Of a DNA stretch of 17,654 nucleotides, positions 1 to 7,239 are shown piece by piece. The DNA is from 20CM-2-65-7 sp035943355 (lineage in GTDB: Bacteria > Gemmatimonadota > Gemmatimonadetes > Gemmatimonadales > GWC2-71-9): assembly GCA_035943355.1 (NCBI GenBank), contig DASZCG010000203.1, forward strand, positions 1 through 17,654. The letters run 5' to 3'. The first letter of the stretch is position 1. Each line of letters starts with the position of its first letter. The notes under the pieces were generated by a model. The model did not search any database, was not told where the DNA came from, and saw only the letters and a list, made by a program, of their open reading frames with translations. The position numbers and the translations under genes are program-made.

Positions 1-87
1 GTGCTCCAGTTCGGCGAGAACCATGGCGGGGATGATGCCGCGGATGCCGCCGCCGTCGATGCTCAGGATGCGGATGGGATCAGGCAT
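1..87 (-). CDS. Patatin-like phospholipase, N-terminal fragment
   Basis: Reading leftwards from an ATG at 87, the frame is open for 29 codons to the window edge, so only the N-terminus is present. It encodes MPDPIRILSIDGGGIRGIIP followed by AMVLAELEH. The DGGGIRG stretch is the oxyanion-hole motif of patatin-like lipases, which hydrolyse acyl esters of phospholipids or other lipids with a Ser-Asp dyad. The GxSxG serine and the catalytic Asp would lie outside the window. The start is supported by a strong Shine-Dalgarno sequence, GGAGGAGGT (97-105 on the minus strand), nine bases upstream. It lies 90 bp downstream of the NUDIX gene on the same strand and may be cotranscribed with it. The family call is firm from the motif; the substrate cannot be judged. 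Confidence 0.85.
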   Translation of the reverse strand, partial: MPDPIRILSIDGGGIRGIIPAMVLAELEH

Positions 88-96
88 GGTGGAAGC

Positions 97-105
97 ACCT
101 CCTCC
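97..105 (-). promoter_or_regulatory. Ribosome binding site of the patatin-like gene
   Basis: GGAGGAGGT on the minus strand, nine bases before the ATG at 87. It is the strongest Shine-Dalgarno match I found in the window. It contrasts with several other genes here that have none. Confidence 0.75.
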
Positions 106-177
106 ACGGCGGTTCGTCCATTGCAGCGTTTGTAGAGGGACGGAACGCGAGTCTAGCGTCGCACGGGTCCCCGCCAC

Positions 178-612
178 TCACACGAGACGTCGAATCCCCT
201 CGAGGAATCCTGCCTGGCCGGGGAGGATTTTCCGAAGCGCCTCGTCCAGACCGAACCATCCCGCGCGATCGACCTCGGGATACGTCTTTCCCTTCAGCGT
301 GAAGGTGTTGCTCCTGACGAGCGCCGGATCGACGTCCGCCTCAGTGGCCCACGCATGCACGATCTTGCCGCTGCGCTGCTGCAGCGGGGTCAGCGGCACA
401 AAGTCGCCGGCGATGGGGAAGCCCGTTTCCTCCGTGAACTCACGTTTGGCGGCCGCGAGCGGATCCTCCCCAGGGTCAAACTCTCCCTTGGGAATCGACC
501 AGGCGCCCTCGTCCTTGTGAGCCCAGAACGGTCCGCCCGGGTGCACGAGGAAGACCTCAACTGCACCGCCCCGCTTGCGGTAGAGTACCAGCCCAGCGCT
601 AGTTTTGGGCAT
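178..612 (-). CDS. NUDIX hydrolase (MutT-like)
   Basis: A 144-residue protein with a perfect Nudix box, G-x5-E-x7-R-E-F-x-E-E-x-G-F: G43, E49, R57, E58, E61, E62 and G64. These residues bind the metal that drives hydrolysis of a nucleoside diphosphate linked to another group. The single domain and N-terminus MPKTSAGLVLYRKRGG resemble small diadenosine-polyphosphate or nucleotide-sanitising NUDIX enzymes; the substrate cannot be assigned. The frame extends to 804, but family similarity begins at MPKTSAG. GGAGG on the minus strand (622-626) lies nine bases before this ATG, so I take 612 as the start. That ATG shares two bases with the start codon of the divergent lipoprotein gene at 611, and the Shine-Dalgarno lies inside that gene's signal-peptide codons. 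An AT-rich TATTAA (686-691, minus) is a possible -10 giving a leader of about 70 bases; this is weak. Confidence 0.92.
   Translation of the reverse strand: MPKTSAGLVLYRKRGGAVEVFLVHPGGPFWAHKDEGAWSIPKGEFDPGEDPLAAAKREFTEETGFPIAGDFVPLTPLQQRSGKIVHAWATEADVDPALVRSNTFTLKGKTYPEVDRAGWFGLDEALRKILPGQAGFLEGIRRLV
600..605 (+). promoter_or_regulatory. Putative -10 element of a leaderless transcript (lipoprotein gene)
   Basis: TAGTTT lies five bases before the ATG at 611, and no Shine-Dalgarno is visible. A possible -35, TTGCGG (575-580), sits 19 bp upstream. Both elements fall inside the start region of the divergent NUDIX gene. The call rests on pattern only. Confidence 0.35.
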
Positions 613-1588
613 GCGTCGCTGCCTCCTCGCCGCCGCCGCTGCCCTTGCCGCCGTGTCCTGCGGCGACAGCTCGGCGCCTGCTTCCTTAATAAACAACGGC
701 CCGAGCCTTGCCGCCCAGCTCGACACGCTCGACGCGGCACTCGGGTCCCCGCAGCTCAAGAGTCTCGGCAGCCTCGCGCTGCCGCTGCTGAACATCGGGG
801 TCACCGTTTACACGATGGATTCAACGATGCTCGGCCGGACGGTGGAGTGGGATCCGATCCATCGCAACCTGGAGTTCACACTGCGACCTGGCGTGCCTTC
901 CAATGCGATCAGACTGATGCTCTATAAGAATGACGCCACCGGATTGCCGGCGGTGCCTAAGCAAGAAGTCGGCTACGCCTATCTCGTTCCGCTGAATAGC
1001 CACACTGGCGGGCGGCCCGACAGCGTCTCATTGGAGATTACCGTCTTCAACAATGCCACACCCTCTCCCGCCGGCGTGGCCACGATAATGGCTTGGCGTC
1101 TTCCTTCCGACGTGCCGTGCGGCCAATGCGCGCGCTTCAGCGCGTCTGCGGGGCCCGTGAGTATCGGGAATCGCACGATCCATCTGGACGTGCCGTATCA
1201 CATCCCGGTTGGCGGTGACGGACAATTTGCCGCGACATCGTGGGGTGGCGGCTTCAGTTTCAGTCATACCGGGACCCTCCCGGGACCGTCGTCCACCGCT
1301 GCGACTGCGACTCTGGGATTTCGCTTCGGAAATGACTCGATCGTGGCAGTCTCCGGCCCGCTCCATCCCAAGTCCGGCAGGTTGGTAGGCGAATCGAATG
1401 TCACGATTAACGGCGCGCCGTTGGCGACTGTTACGCGTACTGCGGACAGCACCACCGCGACCGGAGCAAGCGGCCGGCCGGTCGCCGGTACCGATCTGCG
1501 CGTGCTCGACGGGCTCTTCTCCGTACCGGCGGATATGACGTACTACATCGAGTGGCCGGTGTTCGTGATTTTCTACTGCGGGTGCTAA
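611..1588 (+). CDS. Hypothetical lipoprotein
   Basis: A 325-residue protein of unknown function. The N-terminus MRRCLLAAAAALAAVSCGDS has an arginine n-region, an alanine/leucine core and a lipobox AVSC with Cys17. It should be lipidated and held in the membrane facing the periplasm or cell surface. No enzyme motif is recognised. The body is rich in Ser, Thr, Gly and short alternating hydrophobic stretches, which suggests beta structure. It contains a PCGQC cysteine pair near residue 175 and ends in FVIFYCGC. A TTG two codons upstream (605) is an alternative start, but ATG 611 gives the better signal sequence. Its stop codon overlaps the stop codon of the convergent serine hydrolase (1585-1588). 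I do not recognise the family; similar orphan lipoproteins are common in Gemmatimonadota. Confidence 0.8.
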   Translation: MRRCLLAAAAALAAVSCGDSSAPASLINNGPSLAAQLDTLDAALGSPQLKSLGSLALPLLNIGVTVYTMDSTMLGRTVEWDPIHRNLEFTLRPGVPSNAIRLMLYKNDATGLPAVPKQEVGYAYLVPLNSHTGGRPDSVSLEITVFNNATPSPAGVATIMAWRLPSDVPCGQCARFSASAGPVSIGNRTIHLDVPYHIPVGGDGQFAATSWGGGFSFSHTGTLPGPSSTAATATLGFRFGNDSIVAVSGPLHPKSGRLVGESNVTINGAPLATVTRTADSTTATGASGRPVAGTDLRVLDGLFSVPADMTYYIEWPVFVIFYCGC

Positions 1589-2511
1589 CGCAGTCGCTCC
1601 CGGATCGCTCGCCCCATCCGCTCCGCCGCCGGTGGGTCGAGATTCGCGAGCACGATGACGTCGTAGCCACCGGGTAGATCAGTCTCCACCACGGCATTGA
1701 GCCCGGGCGCGCCGCCGGCGATCGCAAAGCCGAGCCTCGGCCCGTTGGGGATCTTGCCTTCGCGGAGCGCGTTGAGCAGCCGCAACAAGTCGTGCGGCGT
1801 CGAGTACCCGCCACCAGCAGAGCTCCCCCGGCCTGGCAGCAAGTCGCTATTACGCGCCAATGGCGCCTCTTCCCGCTGTTCCCCGCCTCTTGTGTATCCA
1901 ATCGCCGTGTTGGCTGGCAGCGAATCCACCGCCCAGTGCGCCGTTCGAGTCATTCCCGCCGGCTCATAGATGTGTTTGCGCACGTAATCGTAGTAGGACT
2001 CGCCGGAGAGCCGCTCGATGAGCACGCCCAATACGACATAGCCTGCGTTCGAGTACTGCTGCTGTGCGCCGGGCTCGAACTGCATCGGCTGGTTGACGAA
2101 CAGCGGCACGTAGTCGGCGAGCTTGCGGATGTCGCTGCGCTTCCCGCCAGGCGGCGCGTCGAAGATGTTGCCGCCGATACCCGAACGGTGCTCGAGTAGT
2201 TGGCGGATCGTGACTCTCCGGACCGGCGCGTTAGGGTAGTCAGGCCAGTAGTGGCCGAGTGTGGAGTCGACGTTGACGTTGAGCTGACGGATCGCGATCT
2301 GCGTGAAGAATTTGTTGATCGAGCCCAGGTTGAACGCGGTCTCGATGTTGTTGGGTCGCGCCGCCTCGCGATCGGCCATCGCGTAGGACTTTTCGACAAC
2401 GGCCGCACCGTTGCGGTCAATCAGGACGACACCAGAAAAGTTTTGAGCGGTTGCCAGGCTGTCGACGATCGGCCCGAGGCTCAGGGCCTGCAGGAGCAGG
2501 ACGAGGGTCAT
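1585..2511 (-). CDS. Serine hydrolase, beta-lactamase / class C PBP-like family
   Basis: A 308-residue protein of the beta-lactamase-fold serine hydrolases, which act on peptides, esters or amides through an acyl-enzyme. The SxxK motif is S64-I-N-K67 and the YxN motif is Y153-S-N155. EHRSGIGG (107-114) matches the usual LLxHxSG segment. The third motif, normally K-T-G or HxG, reads A265-G-G267 inside AGGAPGLNA, so the usual basic residue is missing. The N-terminus is a very short hydrophobic run, MTLVLLLQA, without a charged n-region, so export is likely but not certain. No Shine-Dalgarno precedes ATG 2511. TACACT (2548-2553, minus) could be a -10 giving a leader of roughly 30 bases. It overlaps the preceding lipoprotein gene by four bases, stop to stop. 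The physiological substrate is unknown. Confidence 0.88.
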   Translation of the reverse strand: MTLVLLLQALSLGPIVDSLATAQNFSGVVLIDRNGAAVVEKSYAMADREAARPNNIETAFNLGSINKFFTQIAIRQLNVNVDSTLGHYWPDYPNAPVRRVTIRQLLEHRSGIGGNIFDAPPGGKRSDIRKLADYVPLFVNQPMQFEPGAQQQYSNAGYVVLGVLIERLSGESYYDYVRKHIYEPAGMTRTAHWAVDSLPANTAIGYTRGGEQREEAPLARNSDLLPGRGSSAGGGYSTPHDLLRLLNALREGKIPNGPRLGFAIAGGAPGLNAVVETDLPGGYDVIVLANLDPPAAERMGRAIRERLR

Positions 2512-2551
2512 GTCTGAGGAGACGCTCGGGACAACTCAAACGTCGCAAGTG

Positions 2552-2557
2552 TACGTT
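2552..2557 (+). promoter_or_regulatory. Putative -10 element of a leaderless ligase transcript
   Basis: TACGTT lies six bases before GTG 2564. GGGACA (2528-2533) is a -35-like hexamer 18 bp upstream. On the opposite strand TACACT (2548-2553) overlaps it and could serve the divergent serine hydrolase. The arrangement helps in choosing GTG 2564 over ATG 2510 as the ligase start. Confidence 0.35.
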
Positions 2558-2563
2558 TCCTCT

Positions 2564-4033
2564 GTGCTCCTTCACGCCCTCGTCCAGACCTCGAGCCAAG
2601 TAGCCGCCACCTCCGGCCGCCTCGCCAAGATCACGCTGCTCGCGGACCTCCTCAAGCAAGCGAGCGCCGACGAGATCGAAATCGTCATCGCCTACCTCTC
2701 GGGGACGATTCGCCAGGCGAAGGTGGGCGTGGGGTGGGCGACATTGCAGAAGGCCAAGTCGCACGTCGGCACGTCGGCACGTCTGCAAGTGAGCGATGTG
2801 GATAGGACACTCCAGAGAATCTCCACGACGTCGGGGAAGGGCTCGGCCAGCGAGAAGCAGAGACTGCTCAGCGACCTTTTCTCGAGGGCGACAACCGAAG
2901 AGCAGGACTTCCTCTTTCGGCTGCTGACGGGTGAGCTGCGGCAGGGGGCGCTGGAAGGAATCATGGTCGAAGCGCTTGCCAAGGCGCGCGAGCTCCCGGC
3001 CAACGAAGTCCGGCGCGCCATGATGCTCGCCGGGGATCTCACGGCCGTCGCGAAAGGCGATCTCGCCAGCTTCAAGATCCAGCTGTTTCGACCCATCAAA
3101 CCGATGCTGGCGAAAACTGCCACGGATGTTGCGGAGGCGGTCGCGGAACTGGGACCGGCGTCGTTCGAGTACAAGCTCGATGGCATTCGGGTGCAGGTGC
3201 ATAAAAACGCGAGCGAGGTACGGGTTTACTCGCGTACCTTGAACGACGTCACGGCCGAGCTCCCTACCGTCGCGGACATTTCAAGAATTCTTGAAATGAA
3301 CGAGGGGATACTGGATGGCGAGGCAATCGTCCTCAGCGCCGACAAGCGGCCGGTGCGCTTCCAGGAGACCATGAAAGGCCTAGGCGGCGGCATCCCCTTC
3401 TTCTTTGATATCCTCTATCTCGATGGCACGTCGCTGCTCGACCATCCGTACTCCACCCGCGCGAAGATTCTCGCCGAGCTCGTGCCGGAATCGCAGCGCC
3501 CGCCTCGTCTCGTCACTGCCGACGCCAAACAGGCCCAGGAATTCTTCGACGCCGCCATTGCCGCCGGCCAGGAGGGTCTCATGGCCAAGGGGCTCGAGTC
3601 CAAATACGAGGCCGGCCGCCGGGGCGGCGCATGGTTCAAGATCAAGAAGGCCAACACGCTGGACCTCGTCGTGCTGGCCGCCGAGTGGGGCCACGGGCGC
3701 CGCGAGGGCAAACTTTCCAACCTCCACCTCGGCGCCCGCGATCCCGCCAACGGCGGCCTTGTGATGCTCGGCAAGACATTCAAGGGCATGACCGACGAGC
3801 TGCTCGAGTGGCAGACCAAGCGGCTACAGGAGATCGAGACCGACCGCGACGGGATCGTCGTCTACGTGCGCCCTGAGCTGGTCGTCGAAATTGCGTTCAA
3901 CGGGTTGCAGGACAGCCCGCATTATCCCGGCGGACTGGCCCTCCGCTTTGCGCGTGTGATTCGTTATCGTGACGATAAGAAACCCGAAGACGCGGACACC
4001 ATCGAGACCGTCAGAAAGCTCCATGGCACATGA
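2564..4033 (+). CDS. ligB: ATP-dependent DNA ligase (LigB type)
   Basis: Joins 3'-OH and 5'-phosphate DNA ends through a lysyl-AMP intermediate. From GTG 2564 it has 489 residues. An N-terminal helical DNA-binding domain (about 1-165) carries the RQxxVGVGW-type signature. The nucleotidyltransferase domain follows, with motif I K204-LDGIR, motif III LDGEAI (250-255), motif IV EGLMAK (337-342) and motif V WFKIKK (357-362). A C-terminal OB domain ends the protein. Length and layout match the archaeal/LigB class, not the multi-domain LigD class. Start: the frame opens earlier at ATG 2510, but actinobacterial LigB proteins begin at the equivalent of VLLHALV, and a leaderless-type -10 precedes GTG 2564. 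ATG 2510 (507 residues, AGGAG 13 bases upstream) remains possible. No Ku or LigD lies nearby. The end overlaps the next gene by ATGA. Confidence 0.93.
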   Translation: MLLHALVQTSSQVAATSGRLAKITLLADLLKQASADEIEIVIAYLSGTIRQAKVGVGWATLQKAKSHVGTSARLQVSDVDRTLQRISTTSGKGSASEKQRLLSDLFSRATTEEQDFLFRLLTGELRQGALEGIMVEALAKARELPANEVRRAMMLAGDLTAVAKGDLASFKIQLFRPIKPMLAKTATDVAEAVAELGPASFEYKLDGIRVQVHKNASEVRVYSRTLNDVTAELPTVADISRILEMNEGILDGEAIVLSADKRPVRFQETMKGLGGGIPFFFDILYLDGTSLLDHPYSTRAKILAELVPESQRPPRLVTADAKQAQEFFDAAIAAGQEGLMAKGLESKYEAGRRGGAWFKIKKANTLDLVVLAAEWGHGRREGKLSNLHLGARDPANGGLVMLGKTFKGMTDELLEWQTKRLQEIETDRDGIVVYVRPELVVEIAFNGLQDSPHYPGGLALRFARVIRYRDDKKPEDADTIETVRKLHGT

Positions 4034-4518
4034 CAATCTTGATCCTCGCGCTGCTCTTGCAGTATCCACGCAGCCAGCACGGTTCCGTGAGCCAACACAT
4101 CCAGGGCACCGAGGTAACGATTTCCTATAATCGTCCCGTGGCACGCGGTCGCGCGCTGTTTGGGAGCCTCGTCGCCTGGAACCGCATTTGGCATCCCGGC
4201 GCCGATTCGGCCACAACGATCTCGTTCAGCAAGGAGGTCACGATTGACGGCCAGCCGCTCAAGGCTGGGCGGTACTCGTTGTGGACCATCCCCGAGGAAT
4301 CGAAGCCATGGACCGTCATCTTCAATCGTGGCGTCGGGGGATGGCACACGAACTACCCGGGCGAGTCGCAGGACGCGCTGCGGCTCACGGTAAGCCCGGA
4401 CACCGGTGCCTACCTGGAGACGCTCACGTATTACTTCCCGCTGGTCGACGCGGACTCGGCGGTGCTGCGACTGCAGTGGGGAACGACGATCGTGCCGCTG
4501 AAGATCAAGGCCAACTAG
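4030..4518 (+). CDS. DUF2911 domain protein
   Basis: A 162-residue protein whose body follows the DUF2911 pattern: SVSQHIQGTEVTISYNRP, then GRALFG, an IWHPGA segment, TTISFSKEVTIDGQPLKAG and WTVIFNRG. The domain occurs mostly in Bacteroidota and Gemmatimonadota exported proteins. Its biochemical role is unknown to me. The N-terminus MTILILALLLQ is hydrophobic but lacks a charged n-region and a clear cleavage site, so it is probably a minimal signal sequence. The start ATG overlaps the ligase stop (ATGA, 4030-4033) and no Shine-Dalgarno is visible, which points to translational coupling. Coupling a DNA ligase to a probably exported protein looks like compact packing, not shared function. Confidence 0.85.
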   Translation: MTILILALLLQYPRSQHGSVSQHIQGTEVTISYNRPVARGRALFGSLVAWNRIWHPGADSATTISFSKEVTIDGQPLKAGRYSLWTIPEESKPWTVIFNRGVGGWHTNYPGESQDALRLTVSPDTGAYLETLTYYFPLVDADSAVLRLQWGTTIVPLKIKAN

Positions 4519-4574
4519 CCTGGGGCCCTGTGGAGTTGTCCGAATGTAGTATAGTCCGCCCCCCCCGCCCAGCG

Positions 4575-4580
4575 TAACTT
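4575..4580 (+). promoter_or_regulatory. Putative -10 element of a leaderless kinase transcript
   Basis: TAACTT is seven bases before ATG 4588, and there is no Shine-Dalgarno. The same hexamer at the same distance precedes the pseudokinase at 13051. The spacer upstream contains a run of eight C (4559-4566). A second possible -10, TATAGT (4550-4555), lies further up and would give a short leader. Confidence 0.45.
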
Positions 4581-4587
4581 CGCCGCT

Positions 4588-7239
4588 ATGATCGAGACTC
4601 TCGCGGCCGCCCTGGCGGACCGCTACACCATCGAGCGCGAGATCGGATCCGGTGGGATGGGGACCGTATACCTCGCGCGCGAGCTGAAGCACGACCGCCA
4701 GGTCGCGCTCAAGGTATTGCGCCCGGAGATCGCGTCGCACGTCGGCGTCGTGCGGTTTCTCAATGAAGTAAAAATCACCGCGCGGCTCGATCATCCGCAC
4801 ATCCTCACGTTGATCGACTCGGGCGAAGCCGACGAGTTCCTCTGGTACGTCCAACCTTTCGTGCGCGGCGAATCGCTCCGCGCCAAGCTCGATCGCGAAA
4901 AGCAGCTGAGCATCGAGGACGCGGTCGCTATCACGCGCCAAGTCGCGAGCGCGCTCGACCACGCACATCAGCGCAGCGTGATTCATCGCGACATCAAGCC
5001 CGCCAACATCCTGATTCACGAAGGCGAAGCGATGGTCGCCGATTTCGGCATCGCGCTCGCGGTCAGCGAAGCTGCCGACTCGCGGATGACGGCTACGGGT
5101 ATCGCCATCGGCACGCCGCAGTACATGAGTCCCGAACAGGCGACGGGCGAGCGCCACATCGACGGTCGCAGCGATCAGTATTCGCTGGCTGCCGTGCTGT
5201 ATGAGATGCTGTCCGGTGTCACTCCCCACACCGCGCCCACTACACAGGCGCTGATCGCGAAGCTGCTGACGGAGCGCCCGACGCGCGTGCGTGCCGTCCG
5301 AACCAACGTGCCGCCGAATATCGACGCCGCTGTGGCGAAGGCGCTCGAGATGACGCCGGCCGATCGCTTCGGCAGCGCCGCCGAATTCGGGGCGGCGCTT
5401 CAGTACACGCCGTCAGGCGGATTTCCCGCCGCCGAGCGGCCGCGCCGGAGCCGCGCCGTCTTGATCGGGACGATTGTCGGCGTCGTTGCTCTCGCGGGTG
5501 CCGGCGCGGCCATCATACTGCGCCCGTCCGGGCCCGCGGTCAGCGTCGGGCGGTCCGAGCAGATCACCGCCGATCCCGGCCTCGAGATTCAGCCCGCGCT
5601 GTCGCCCGACGGCAAGTTGGTCGCATACGCGGCGGGTACGGCCAGTCAGATGCGGATCTTCATTCGTCCGGTGGGAAGCCTGGGCGGGGGAGGCCGCACC
5701 ATTACACTCTCGGACGATTCGACCGCGGTCGAGACGCAGCCTCGCTGGTCTCCCGATGGCGCGAGCATTCTCTTCCTGACGCGGGGCGGCGCCTCTGTGG
5801 GCGCCGCATTCGGTGGCGCGTCGCGCCCACTCGTCGCACCCAGCACCAGCGCGATCGTCAAATCCGCGACGTGGTCGCCCGACGGGAAGGAAATAGGATT
5901 CGTACGCGGCGACACGCTGTATGCCATGTTGATCGACGGCGGTCATGTGCGGATGATCGCGACCGGCTCCGATCTCCACTCCTGCTCATGGGCGCCGCGC
6001 GGCGGCTCGATTGCGTGCGTGTCGCTCAACAGTCCGTCCGTGCTGCCGGGCGCGCTGTTCGGCAACCTCGCCCCGAGCGGCATTGTCCTGTTTCCCGTCG
6101 CCGGCGGGGCTCCGGTGCACGTCGCCGAGCCGACCGCGTACAATCAGAGTCCCGTATTCTCGGGTGACGGCCGCAAGCTCTTTTTCGTGTCGAATCGTGA
6201 CGGCCCACGCGATGTCTATGTACTGAGTCTCTCATCGGCGGGTCGGCTGCGGGGCACGCCCGTACGGCTCACCACAGGCCTCGGCGCAAAGACGATCTCC
6301 GTTTCGGCCGACGCGAAACGCCTGTCGTATGCCTCGTACACGGCGCGCGCCAACATCTGGTCGGTGCCGATCCCGGCGAATCCGCCCGCCGAGGGGGGGG
6401 GCCTCGCCGTCAGCGCGGCGAATGCAACCGCGGTGACGCGCGGGAGCCAGGTCATTCAAGGCATACGTGTGAGTCCGGACGGCCGGTGGCTGCTGTACGA
6501 TTCCGATCAACGCGGCAACTCGGATGTGTATCGGTTGCCGATCGCCGGCGGTCCCGTGGAGCAGCTGACTTCAGGTCCCGACGACAAGTTTGCCCCCGAT
6601 CTGTCGCCCGACGGCGCGGCCATCGTGTATCACTCGTTCCGCACGGGCACACGTGACATCGAAGTGAAGCCCCTGAACGGCGGACCGATCGAGCAAATCA
6701 CGAATACGTCGGGCCAGGAGAGTTATCCGAAGTGGTCACCGGACGGCCGCGCAATATTGTTCTACGATCAGCGCCCGCCGCGCAACGCGCTGGTGACGCG
6801 GCGGGGACCGGACGGCAAGTGGTCGACGCCCGAAGTGCTGGCCTCGGGAACGTATCGACCATTGTGGTCCCCCGACGGCAAATCCATCTCCTACGTGGCG
6901 GCCCCGGCAGACGGCGAGCCCGGTGTGATGATGGTGATGCCCGCCGCGGGCGGCGCCGCGCGACAGCTGTTCGCACCGGGCAACGGCGCGCCGCTGGTCT
7001 CCCACGCCATCTGGGCGCCAGACGGCCGCACGCTGTACCTCAAAGTTCATGATGCCCGCGGCCTGACGTCATTCTGGAGCGTCGACGCTCACGGAGGCCG
7101 GCCGCGCGAGCTGCTCAACCTGAAAGAACCCGAGTGGCAGTCGGTGCGGAACGACTTCGCGACTGATGGGAAGCGGCTATTCTTCGACGTTGAGGACCGG
7201 CAGAGCGACGTCTTTGTCGCTGATTTGATCCCGCGTTAA
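4588..7239 (+). CDS. Transmembrane Ser/Thr protein kinase with PD40/TolB-like propeller sensor
   Basis: An 883-residue eukaryotic-like kinase. The catalytic domain (about 13-270) is intact: glycine loop G20-SGGMG25, VALK with K42, helix-C E60, HRDIKPAN (133-140), DFG 152-154 and SPE 181-183. One membrane helix follows at about 291-311, then an external region with about ten WSPDG-type PD40 repeats to the C-terminus. They are expected to fold as one or two beta-propellers. It should phosphorylate Ser/Thr of cytoplasmic partners in response to an extracytoplasmic signal; neither is known. This kinase-TM-PD40 architecture is common in Gemmatimonadota and Acidobacteriota. The gene stands alone behind its own promoter-like element. 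Its last 63 bases overlap the 3' end of the convergent helicase gene. A run of nine G (6393-6401) lies in the sensor part. Confidence 0.95.
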   Translation: MIETLAAALADRYTIEREIGSGGMGTVYLARELKHDRQVALKVLRPEIASHVGVVRFLNEVKITARLDHPHILTLIDSGEADEFLWYVQPFVRGESLRAKLDREKQLSIEDAVAITRQVASALDHAHQRSVIHRDIKPANILIHEGEAMVADFGIALAVSEAADSRMTATGIAIGTPQYMSPEQATGERHIDGRSDQYSLAAVLYEMLSGVTPHTAPTTQALIAKLLTERPTRVRAVRTNVPPNIDAAVAKALEMTPADRFGSAAEFGAALQYTPSGGFPAAERPRRSRAVLIGTIVGVVALAGAGAAIILRPSGPAVSVGRSEQITADPGLEIQPALSPDGKLVAYAAGTASQMRIFIRPVGSLGGGGRTITLSDDSTAVETQPRWSPDGASILFLTRGGASVGAAFGGASRPLVAPSTSAIVKSATWSPDGKEIGFVRGDTLYAMLIDGGHVRMIATGSDLHSCSWAPRGGSIACVSLNSPSVLPGALFGNLAPSGIVLFPVAGGAPVHVAEPTAYNQSPVFSGDGRKLFFVSNRDGPRDVYVLSLSSAGRLRGTPVRLTTGLGAKTISVSADAKRLSYASYTARANIWSVPIPANPPAEGGGLAVSAANATAVTRGSQVIQGIRVSPDGRWLLYDSDQRGNSDVYRLPIAGGPVEQLTSGPDDKFAPDLSPDGAAIVYHSFRTGTRDIEVKPLNGGPIEQITNTSGQESYPKWSPDGRAILFYDQRPPRNALVTRRGPDGKWSTPEVLASGTYRPLWSPDGKSISYVAAPADGEPGVMMVMPAAGGAARQLFAPGNGAPLVSHAIWAPDGRTLYLKVHDARGLTSFWSVDAHGGRPRELLNLKEPEWQSVRNDFATDGKRLFFDVEDRQSDVFVADLIPR

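Noticed and set aside
613..804. Extension of the NUDIX frame to 804 (208 residues)
   Set aside because: The extra residues overlap the lipoprotein gene and lack family similarity. ATG 612 has a well-placed Shine-Dalgarno.
2510..2563. ATG 2510 as ligase start, which would create a second shared CATG with the serine hydrolase at 2511
   Set aside because: LigB proteins begin at the equivalent of VLLHALV, and GTG 2564 has a leaderless-type -10. The shared CATG here is therefore probably chance, though ATG 2510 cannot be excluded.
3964..5229. 421-codon minus-strand open frame
   Set aside because: It lies antisense to the ligase end, the DUF2911 gene and the kinase domain, all with clear family motifs. 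Its composition is Arg/Asp/Gly-rich, typical of a shadow frame in GC-rich DNA.
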